Below, one piece after another: positions 5,772 through 11,406 of a stretch of DNA of 11,406 bases. The stretch is from NCBI GenBank assembly GCA_027028665.1, contig JALVIU010000212.1, positions 1-11,406 on the forward strand, given 5' to 3'. Position numbers and translations under genes: made by a program. The notes under the pieces were generated by a model that was not told the origin of the DNA, made no database searches, and saw only the letters and a program-made list of their open reading frames with translations. Numbering within the stretch: position 1 is the stretch's first letter; each line of letters opens with the position of its first letter. The DNA comes from Candidatus Atribacteria bacterium (lineage in GTDB: Bacteria; Atribacterota; JALVIU01).

Positions 5772-6254
5772 ATGAGAATATGTGTGGTTTCTGAAGGTCC
5801 TACTCTTGATAGTAAAGTAGATACAAGATTTGGAAGGGGAAGGTATTTTGTATTTGTAGATCCAGATACCTTAGAGTTTGAGGCAGTGGAAAATCCTAGT
5901 ATAAATGCCATGGGTGGAGCAGGTATTCAGGCTGCTCAATTAGTTGCTCAAAAGGCAAAGGTCGTAATTACAGGTGGAAATTTTGGTCCAAATGCTGCAC
6001 AAGCCTTATCCTCTTTTGGTGTAGAGATGATAGGGGATTTTTCTGGAACAGTAAAAGAGGCTATAGAGGCTTATAAAAAAGGGGCATTAGGAGGAGGTAG
6101 TGCAGGTGGTACTTCTTCTCCAAATGTATCCAGTATGGGAGAAAACCTTGCAACAGATATAGAAGTTGAGGAAGTAAAAAGAGACGCTATGAAGATTTCT
6201 AATGATATAGAAAATGCAAAGAAAAGAATAGATAATTTAATGAAAGGAGAGTGA
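5772..6254 (+). CDS. Dinitrogenase iron-molybdenum cofactor family protein (NifX/NifB-C/ORP-like) with C-terminal extension
   Basis: A 160-aa protein. Residues 1 to about 108 form the small NifX-type domain: an N-terminal strand, [14 protein letters not shown] at about 17-30, [21 protein letters not shown], then [17 protein letters not shown]. Family members (NifX, NifY, the C-terminal domain of NifB, and the orange protein ORP) bind iron, molybdenum or copper-molybdenum clusters. A Gly/Ser-rich linker (GGGSAGG) leads to a charged helix at about 128-160 ([20 protein letters not shown]) that could be a coiled coil, making the protein longer than a plain domain of 110-120 aa. No nitrogenase structural genes are visible, so nitrogen fixation is not implied. 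It starts two bases after the preceding gene. A role in handling a metal cluster with the flanking ATPases is inferred. Confidence 0.88.
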   Translation: MRICVVSEGPTLDSKVDTRFGRGRYFVFVDPDTLEFEAVENPSINAMGGAGIQAAQLVAQKAKVVITGGNFGPNAAQALSSFGVEMIGDFSGTVKEAIEAYKKGALGGGSAGGTSSPNVSSMGENLATDIEVEEVKRDAMKISNDIENAKKRIDNLMKGE

Positions 6255-6259
6255 TATCT

Positions 6260-6484
6260 ATGCCATTTGGTAGGGGACAGGGTAGAGGTCAAGGCAGAGG
6301 TATGGGCATGGGTAACCCAGATCCGAATAGAGGTAGAGGAGGGGGTAGACATCAAGGGGGCTCCAGTGTATGTAAATGTCCGAAGTGTGGATATACAATG
6401 CCTCACCAGAGAGGTGTTCCATGTACAGAATTTAAGTGTCCAAGATGTGGAACCCCTATGTTGGGTGAGTTTCATAATATATAA
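6260..6484 (+). CDS. Small Gly/Arg-rich six-cysteine zinc-ribbon or Fe-S protein
   Basis: A 74-aa protein. The first 35 residues are a Gly/Arg/Gln-rich tail ([15 protein letters not shown]). The rest holds Cys 38, 40, 43, 55, 60 and 63 plus His 49 in the order Cx[22 protein letters not shown]. Two CPxCG knuckles are typical of zinc ribbons; the extra cysteines could also ligate an Fe-S cluster, and similar proteins are sometimes labelled ferredoxin. ATG 6260 is chosen because AAGGAGAG lies about nine bases upstream; an in-frame GTG at 6251 overlaps the previous stop. Wedged between a NifX-like protein and ferredoxin-ATPases, it is plausibly a metal-trafficking accessory. The metal is not determined by sequence. 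Confidence 0.78.
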   Translation: MPFGRGQGRGQGRGMGMGNPDPNRGRGGGRHQGGSSVCKCPKCGYTMPHQRGVPCTEFKCPRCGTPMLGEFHNI

Positions 6485-6503
6485 ATTTGGATAAGGAGTA
6501 AAA

Positions 6504-7355
6504 ATGATCGTATCTGTAGCGAGTGGAAAAGGAGGTACAGGAAAAACTACTATATCTATAAACATTGCGTTGTCTATAGGAAATTTGAAATTTATAGATA
6601 CAGATGTGGAAGAACCAAATGCACATATATTTTTAAAACCTGATTTCCAAGAAACTCATAAAGTAGAAACACTTTATCCTGAAATAGATTATAATAAGTG
6701 TACATTTTGTGGTGAATGTGCCAAGGCATGTGCATTTAACGCCTTAGCTGTTGCTAATAAAAAGGTATTGGTATTTAAAGAGCTGTGCCATGGCTGTGGA
6801 TTGTGTAGTTATGTCTGTCCGGAAAAGGCCATTGCTGAAATAGGTAGACATGTAGGTATTGTACGACATGGAAAGGCATTAAGAGGTATTGATTTTTGGG
6901 ATGGCCTTTTGAATTTAGGTGAGGCCACCCCTGTGCCTACCATAAAGGAACTAAAAAGGTATGCGTTAAAGGATTATAATAAGGAGAGGGATCTGGTACT
7001 TATAGATTCTCCCCCTGGGACATCTTGTCCTGTAATTGAGTCAATAAGGGATAGCGATTATGCAATATTGGTTACAGAGCCTACTCCATATGGATTAGCA
7101 GATCTTAAATTAATGGTAGAGGTGATCCGGGACTTTAAGATTCCATTTGGAGTAGTTATAAACAAGGCAAACCTTGGAGATAGGGGTATATATACATACC
7201 TTCAGGATGAGAATATTGAACTTATAGGAGAAATACCTTTTGATAAAAAAGGGGCAGAGCTTTATTCTAAGGGTATCCCTCTTTATGATGTGGATGGTTT
7301 CAAAGAGGGATTTGAAAATATAATAAGAAAAGTAGAGGATCTTGGTAGAAAATGA
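6504..7355 (+). CDS. MinD/Mrp-type ATPase with inserted 2[4Fe-4S] ferredoxin domain (first paralogue)
   Basis: A 283-aa protein. Walker A ASGKGGTGKTT is at residues 6-16, IDTDVEEPN at 31-39. A bacterial-type ferredoxin domain is inserted at about 58-112, with ligand sets C66/C69/C72/C76 and C95/C98/C101/C105; the first set ends CA, not the usual CP. Switch II is DSPPGTSCPV at 168-177, including C175, a position also cysteine in the next protein. The C-terminal half completes the MinD fold (VINKANLG, IPFDKKGAELYSKG). ATPases of this architecture form part of the ORP complex of Desulfovibrio and occur widely in anaerobes. Start at ATG 6504 behind AAGGAG. The stop overlaps the next start (ATGA), so the two paralogues are translationally coupled and may act as a heterodimer. 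Confidence 0.92.
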   Translation: MIVSVASGKGGTGKTTISINIALSIGNLKFIDTDVEEPNAHIFLKPDFQETHKVETLYPEIDYNKCTFCGECAKACAFNALAVANKKVLVFKELCHGCGLCSYVCPEKAIAEIGRHVGIVRHGKALRGIDFWDGLLNLGEATPVPTIKELKRYALKDYNKERDLVLIDSPPGTSCPVIESIRDSDYAILVTEPTPYGLADLKLMVEVIRDFKIPFGVVINKANLGDRGIYTYLQDENIELIGEIPFDKKGAELYSKGIPLYDVDGFKEGFENIIRKVEDLGRK

Positions 7356-8218
7356 TAAAGAGTATAGCTATAATAAGTGGAAAAGGCGGTTCTGGAAAGA
7401 CAACTTTGGTTTCTAACTTAGCTCCCATATTTGAAGATAAGGTATTGGTAGATTGTGATGTAGATGCACCAGACCTATATATAGTAATGTCCCCAAAGAT
7501 TAGTAAACAAGGGGAGTTTAGGGGGTCAGATATAGCTTATATCGATAAAGCAAGTTGTATTGAGTGCGGAATGTGTATAGATGTATGTAGATTTGATGCA
7601 ATATCTCCTTCTTATGTAGTTGATTTTTCAGCCTGTGAGGGATGTACATTTTGTGAAAGGGTATGTCCGGTAGGGGCAATTGAGATGAAGGAGAGGATTG
7701 CAGGAGATTGGTTTATTGGAAATACACGATTTGGACCCATGGTATATGCAAAGTTAAATCCTGGGGAAGAGAATTCAGGTAAATTGGTACTTCTAGTAAG
7801 AAAGCAGGCAGAGTTTTTAGCACAATCCCAGAAAAAGAGATTTGTACTTATAGATGGACCTCCAGGGATTGGATGTCCTGTAACATCTTCTATTACAGGA
7901 ACAAACCTGGTAGTCATCGTTACTGAACCTACGAAATCTGGCATACATGATCTCGAAAGGATAGTAAAACTTGTAGACAGTTTTAATATTAAACAGTTAA
8001 TTGTCATAAATAAATTTGATTTAAATAGAGAAATGTCTGATGAAATAGAAAAGTTTGCAACATCCTTAAAGATTCCAGTAATAGGAAAAATACCTTTTGA
8101 TAAAGTTATGGTAGATGCATTAACTCAAGAGATAACATTAAGAGAGTTTGTACCCAATCATTATCTAAATACCATTTTTTTAGATATATATAAAAAGATA
8201 ATGGAGGCTGTTGTATGA
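7352..8218 (+). CDS. MinD/Mrp-type ATPase with inserted 2[4Fe-4S] ferredoxin domain (second paralogue)
   Basis: A 288-aa paralogue of the preceding gene with the same domain order. Walker A SGKGGSGKTT is at residues 9-18, VDCDVDAPD at 33-41. The ferredoxin insert carries C69/C72/C75/C79 and C95/C98/C101/C105; the first set ends CR. Switch II is IDGPPGIGCPV with the conserved extra cysteine. The end of the fold shows VINKFDLN and KIPFDKVMVDALTQ. It overlaps the upstream gene by four bases (ATGA) and the downstream transporter gene by four bases. The conserved cysteine after PPG in both paralogues is absent from the Mrp earlier in the operon (PPGTSD), so these two form a distinct subfamily. Nucleotide-dependent electron or cluster transfer is a reasonable but untested role. 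Confidence 0.92.
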   Translation: MIKSIAIISGKGGSGKTTLVSNLAPIFEDKVLVDCDVDAPDLYIVMSPKISKQGEFRGSDIAYIDKASCIECGMCIDVCRFDAISPSYVVDFSACEGCTFCERVCPVGAIEMKERIAGDWFIGNTRFGPMVYAKLNPGEENSGKLVLLVRKQAEFLAQSQKKRFVLIDGPPGIGCPVTSSITGTNLVVIVTEPTKSGIHDLERIVKLVDSFNIKQLIVINKFDLNREMSDEIEKFATSLKIPVIGKIPFDKVMVDALTQEITLREFVPNHYLNTIFLDIYKKIMEAVV

Positions 8219-8712
8219 AAACTTCTGATATTGCTAAGATTGGTGTTATAGGGGCATTGGTTACGATCGCTACAATGCTTTTTCAGATTCCTACCCCAGC
8301 AACTAAAGGGTATATAAATTTAGGTGATACATTTATCTTTGTAGGAGCTATATTATTGGGTAAAAGGTCTGGTTTTTTGTTAGGAGGCTTAGGCTCTGCT
8401 CTTGCAGATATCCTAACAGGCTATGTTCATTGGGCGCCTTTTACATTAGTCATAAAAGGTCTTGAGGGATATATCGCTGGCTTTGCCCAACCTCTTTATA
8501 ATAAAGAGACCTTAAATTATACCCTTGCTATCTTGATATTTGTGGTTGCTGCCCTGGTGATGGTAGCAGGATATTTTATTGTAGAGGTCTTTATGTATGG
8601 TATAGCTGCAGCTTTTACTGAACTTGGTGGGAATTTATTCCAGGGAGGTGTAAGTGTTGTTATCTCTTTATTTATAATATTAGGAATAAAAAAGGTAGGT
8701 ATAAAATTATGA
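8215..8712 (+). CDS. ECF-type transporter substrate-binding (S) component
   Basis: A 165-aa membrane protein with five to six hydrophobic segments. YINLGDTFIFVGAILLGKR, GGLGSALADILTGYVHWAPF and IKGLEGYIAGF are features of the ECF S-component group that includes HmpT and riboflavin-type S proteins (PF07155-like). Such proteins bind a small molecule, usually a vitamin or its precursor, and need a shared EcfA/EcfA'/EcfT energising module that is not in this window. It is translationally coupled on both sides (ATGA overlaps with the second ATPase and with feoA). It is therefore firmly part of the iron operon, which makes a metal-related or cofactor-related substrate possible. GGAGG lies eight bases before the start. 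The substrate cannot be assigned from sequence. Confidence 0.85.
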   Translation: MKTSDIAKIGVIGALVTIATMLFQIPTPATKGYINLGDTFIFVGAILLGKRSGFLLGGLGSALADILTGYVHWAPFTLVIKGLEGYIAGFAQPLYNKETLNYTLAILIFVVAALVMVAGYFIVEVFMYGIAAAFTELGGNLFQGGVSVVISLFIILGIKKVGIKL

Positions 8713-8945
8713 GTGGAAAAATTACATTAGCTGATGCACCTGAAGGAAGGATGGTAAAGGTAATAAACATACGAGGAGGATGGGGAGTAAGACAGAGACT
8801 TTCTCAGCTTGGTATATATCCGGGAGATATAATAAGAGTGGTAAGAAGTGGTGCATTTAGAGGGCCAGTTTATATAGATGTAAATGGTAATGGAATTGCA
8901 ATAGGAAGAGGCGTAGCATCTCATATAGAGGTAGAGGAGGTTTAG
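8709..8945 (+). CDS. feoA: FeoA, SH3-like ferrous iron transport accessory protein
   Basis: A 78-aa protein with the FeoA SH3-like fold pattern. It opens with LADAPEGRMVKVINIRG, continues with the family signature RQRLSQLGIYPGDIIRVVR at about residues 28-46, then GPVYIDVNGNGIAIGRGVASHI. FeoA is a small cytosolic partner of the FeoB channel and is needed for efficient Fe(II) uptake. The start overlaps the end of the S-component gene (ATGA) and the stop directly abuts the feoB start codon, with GAGGAGG near its 3' end serving as the feoB SD. Only one FeoA domain is present and no feoC follows. Confidence 0.95.
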   Translation: MSGKITLADAPEGRMVKVINIRGGWGVRQRLSQLGIYPGDIIRVVRSGAFRGPVYIDVNGNGIAIGRGVASHIEVEEV

Positions 8946-10859
8946 ATGAGAATAGCTCTTTTGGGTCAACCGAATTCAGGTAAGAGTACTATTTTTAATA
9001 GCGTTGCAGGATATAAATCTGTTACTTCTAATTTTCCTGGGAAGACTGTTGAATATACTAAAACCAGAGTAAATTTTGAAGGTAACTATTTTGAATTAGT
9101 AGATCTTCCAGGTACATACTCCCTTACATCATTTGACCTGGCTGAACTCGAGGCGAGAAACTATATTTTATCTGGAGAAGTTGATGTAGTAATAAATGTA
9201 GTTGATGCATCACTTCTTTCAAGGGGTTTAGAGCTTACTATACAACTTTTAGAGCTGGAAATACCTTCCTTACTTGTTTTAAATATGATAGATGATGCAA
9301 AGAAAAAAGGGATATATATTGACCGTGAAAAATTAGAGAAAGTACTGGGCATACCAGTGGTAGAGACTATCGCTGTAAAAGGAGTGGGGCTTAAGGATGT
9401 TTTTAGGATTGCTATAGAAGTAGGAAAGAAGTCTCAAAAACCCAAACCTCTTCTTTATAGAAAGGATATTGAAAAGGTAATAGATAAACTATTAAGCATT
9501 TTACCTTCAGAGCTTGATTCCTTAGGACTTCCAAAGAGATTTTTGACTGTAAAATTATTAGAAAAAGATACTTATATAATTGAGAAGGTTTTGACTAAAG
9601 TTCCCTCTTTTAAGGAAGAGATAGAGAAACACCAGAGAATTTTAGAAAAGACCCATGGTAAGCCCTCTGATCTTGTTATCTCTGGAGAAAGGCATGCCTT
9701 ATCCATGGATATATTTGAGCGTGTAGCAAAAGTCAAAAAACCAAAGATAAATTTTGTAGAGAGAATAGATGATTTTGTGCTCAATAAATATTTGGGGTAC
9801 CTTATACTTGTATTTGTTTTGTATGCATATTTTAATTTTATATTTAAAATAGGGGTTCTTATTGAGACACCTATTACGTCCTTATTTGATCAATTTAATA
9901 CATTTGTTTCTGCGCACCTGGGGCAGACCCTTATAGCATCTATTCTTGAAGGTATAGTTCAAGGCCTATCAGGAGGAATAGGTATAGTAATTCCATATCT
10001 GGTTCCTTTTCTTATAGGCCTTTCACTTTTAGAAGATATTGGCTATCTGCCAAGAATAGCCTATCTTATGGATGTATTTATGCATAGAATAGGTCTTCAC
10101 GGAAAGGCCATTATTCCCTTTATATTGGGCTATGGATGTAATGTCCCAGCTATTATGGCTACAAGGATATTAGAAGAGCCACGGGATAGATTTATCACAG
10201 CATTTTTGGCCACCTTTATTCCATGCTCTGCTCGTATTACTATTATATATGGACTTGCTGCATATTTTATAAGCCCTAATGCAGCACTTTTTATATTTTT
10301 CTTCAATATATTAGTAATAGCGATTATCGGGAAAATTTTAAATAAAATTCTTCCCTTTTCTTCTCCTGGAATGATATTAGAGATACCAAGATATCACATA
10401 CCTTCTATTAAGGTAGTTTTGGCAAAAACGTGGCTTAGAATGAAGGATTTTATATATATTGCATGGCCTCTTTTAATAGTGGGAAGCATTATACTCAGTC
10501 TCCTTCAGTATTATAAGATTGATATTTTATTAAACAAAATTTTGACCCCTATAACTGTATGGATCTTAGGTCTCCCCCAGTTTGTGGGAACTACATTGAT
10601 ATTTGGGGTACTTAGAAAAGAGTTGTCCATGATAATGCTTATGCAGGCAGCAGGAACCAATGATATCATAAAGGTTATGACCCCTGAACAGATCTTTGTA
10701 TTTACTATTTTTGTGGTATTCTATATACCTTGTGTTGCTACTATTGCAGTCTTGGCAGGAGAGTTTGGCTGGAAAAAATCTACTGTTATTACTATCTTTT
10801 CTATAGGTTTGGCAAGCTTTTTAGGCTTTATATTTAGGTTATGGTTTCTCTTCTTTTAA
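8946..10859 (+). CDS. feoB: FeoB ferrous iron transporter (GTPase-coupled membrane protein)
   Basis: A 637-aa protein. The N-terminal G domain shows G1 GQPNSGKST (residues 7-15), G2 region SNFPGKT, G3 DLPG (53-56) and G4 NMID (113-116). A helical GDI-type linker follows to about 275. The membrane part has about eight hydrophobic segments: the first Gate region GGIGIVIPYLVPFLIG and LEDIGYLPRIAYLMD, the motif GYGCNVPA with C398, IPCSAR with C427, and a second Gate with YIPCVAT at C596. FeoB imports Fe(II) across the inner membrane. It is shorter than the roughly 770 aa of E. coli FeoB and ends just after the last transmembrane helix, lacking a cytosolic tail. The start follows FeoA with no gap and its SD is five bases upstream. 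Its 3' end overlaps the converging DUF1015 gene by 21 bases. Confidence 0.97.
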   Translation: MRIALLGQPNSGKSTIFNSVAGYKSVTSNFPGKTVEYTKTRVNFEGNYFELVDLPGTYSLTSFDLAELEARNYILSGEVDVVINVVDASLLSRGLELTIQLLELEIPSLLVLNMIDDAKKKGIYIDREKLEKVLGIPVVETIAVKGVGLKDVFRIAIEVGKKSQKPKPLLYRKDIEKVIDKLLSILPSELDSLGLPKRFLTVKLLEKDTYIIEKVLTKVPSFKEEIEKHQRILEKTHGKPSDLVISGERHALSMDIFERVAKVKKPKINFVERIDDFVLNKYLGYLILVFVLYAYFNFIFKIGVLIETPITSLFDQFNTFVSAHLGQTLIASILEGIVQGLSGGIGIVIPYLVPFLIGLSLLEDIGYLPRIAYLMDVFMHRIGLHGKAIIPFILGYGCNVPAIMATRILEEPRDRFITAFLATFIPCSARITIIYGLAAYFISPNAALFIFFFNILVIAIIGKILNKILPFSSPGMILEIPRYHIPSIKVVLAKTWLRMKDFIYIAWPLLIVGSIILSLLQYYKIDILLNKILTPITVWILGLPQFVGTTLIFGVLRKELSMIMLMQAAGTNDIIKVMTPEQIFVFTIFVVFYIPCVATIAVLAGEFGWKKSTVITIFSIGLASFLGFIFRLWFLFF

Positions 10860-11406
10860 TCTCATTTTATTAATGATTAATCCACTTGGGAGTTTAGGAT
10901 AAAAGTCTGTAGATTTTTGGGGCATTTTCTCTAATTTTTCGGCTATATCTAATACATCAAATTTATTTGTGGGATTAAGAAAGAAACATATATACCCACT
11001 ATTTTTACATTCATCCCATTCTCTGAAAAAGTTTAGATCCAGTATTTTCATATTATCTATAATCACCCTATGAAGTATATTTACATCAAGTAGATTCCAT
11101 TTTATACTTCTTTTGGGGTCGAAGAATTTTTTAATTTTTTCCATCATTGGTATTAATAATATATATTTATCTTTTATATGTACTCCTATGGGGTGCTCTT
11201 TTGCTTTTTCTAAGAGGATTTTTTTTAAAACCTCTCTGCTATTTACTTGATGGATGGTAAAATAATTCTTCCATACCTTTAAAAGGTCTATATCTTTCAT
11301 CTCTGTCTTTATTTTTCTGTGTGTAGGTAATATAGTGATACTTTCTTGAAAAACATTGACAAGTGTAGCCATGACAAATTCAGGGTTTTCAGGATATGTA
11401 AACTCT
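10839..11406 (-). CDS. DUF1015-family protein, C-terminal part
   Basis: The frame is open from the right window edge, with 188 full codons visible down to the TAA at 10839-10841; the true start lies beyond 11406. An ATG at 11372 is internal, since eleven family-like codons precede it. Signatures: ATLVNVFQESITILPTHRK near the visible start, LLDVNILHRVII in the middle, and KMPQKSTDFYPKLPSGLII near the C-terminus. These match the C-terminal half of DUF1015 (PF06245-like), which lies near serine/hydroxy-acid metabolism genes in some genomes, although its function is unsettled. One variation from the usual motif is MPQKST where MPPKST is commoner. The last 21 bases overlap the end of feoB on the other strand. 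Confidence 0.88.
   Translation of the reverse strand, partial: EFTYPENPEFVMATLVNVFQESITILPTHRKIKTEMKDIDLLKVWKNYFTIHQVNSREVLKKILLEKAKEHPIGVHIKDKYILLIPMMEKIKKFFDPKRSIKWNLLDVNILHRVIIDNMKILDLNFFREWDECKNSGYICFFLNPTNKFDVLDIAEKLEKMPQKSTDFYPKLPSGLIINKMRLKEEKP

Larger units (their letters stand above)
4229..10859 (+). other. Probable ten-gene metal-responsive operon
   Basis: Ten same-strand genes follow one promoter with intergenic distances of 6, 17, 2, 5, 19, -4, -4, -4 and 0 bases. I see no internal terminator and no convincing internal promoter. An upstream terminator (4113-4144) isolates it. The unit couples a metal-sensing repressor, Fe-S/metallocluster proteins, an S component and FeoAB. No hairpin with a U-run is seen after feoB, so transcription may run into the opposite DUF1015 gene. 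Confidence 0.8.

Noticed and set aside
5772-6254. Evidence for nitrogen fixation from the dinitrogenase-cofactor family protein
   Set aside because: The family is broad, and no nifHDK, nifE, nifN or nifB radical-SAM gene is present in the window.
10868-10882. Short AT-rich dyad after feoB (around ATTAATGATTAAT) as a terminator
   Set aside because: It contains almost no GC pairs and is not followed by a T-run, so it would not form a stable terminator hairpin.
1-11406. CRISPR arrays, tRNA or rRNA genes, insertion sequences, phage genes
   Set aside because: No direct-repeat/spacer pattern, RNA gene signatures, transposase motifs or terminal inverted repeats were seen; coding genes fill nearly the whole window.

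Overview
The window is 11.4 kb of AT-rich, gene-dense bacterial DNA. Genes are packed with gaps of a few bases, purine-rich coding strands, AGA/AGG arginine codons and ATA isoleucine codons. Together with the gene content (CstA, Feo, ferredoxin-containing Mrp-type ATPases), this suggests an anaerobic, probably thermophilic bacterium. Dictyoglomus is my best guess from the look of the proteins, but it is an unverified recollection and other thermophilic anaerobes would fit.

Layout. (1) 1-608: the 3' end of a cstA-type peptide/pyruvate transporter gene on +, ending in a hairpin that looks like a bidirectional terminator. (2) 634-1882 on -: a two-gene unit, an unrecognised 99-aa helical protein followed by an overlapping ArsA/GET3-type ATPase. 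A near-perfect sigma-70 promoter lies so close to the first ATG that its mRNA is predicted to be leaderless. (3) 1946-4102 on +: a class I SAM methyltransferase, then an ECF-type sigma factor, a single-TM putative anti-sigma factor and a secreted Spy/CpxP-like helical protein, closed by a strong terminator. The last three look like an envelope-stress sigma module. (4) 4229-10859 on +: ten genes with no gap larger than 19 bases, behind one consensus promoter that carries a DtxR-type palindrome on the ribosome binding site. In order: DtxR/MntR-family regulator, Mrp/NBP35 Fe-S carrier ATPase, Gly/Tyr/Asn-rich coiled-coil protein, NifX/ORP-like dinitrogenase-cofactor-family protein, Gly/Arg-rich six-cysteine zinc-ribbon-like protein, two paralogous MinD/Mrp ATPases each with an inserted 2[4Fe-4S] ferredoxin domain, an ECF transporter S component, FeoA and FeoB. 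(5) 10839-11406 on -: the C-terminal part of a DUF1015-family gene that converges on feoB and overlaps it by 21 bases.

The main system is region 4. It joins ferrous-iron import (FeoAB) to a set of Fe-S/metallocluster proteins resembling the orange-protein (ORP) gene neighbourhood of sulfate reducers, under an apparently autoregulated metal-sensing repressor. That repressor has an unusual mix of MntR-like and DtxR-like metal ligands. My working reading is an iron-responsive operon that imports Fe(II) and loads or senses an Fe-S or mixed-metal cluster. The individual families are recognised; the combined function is inference.
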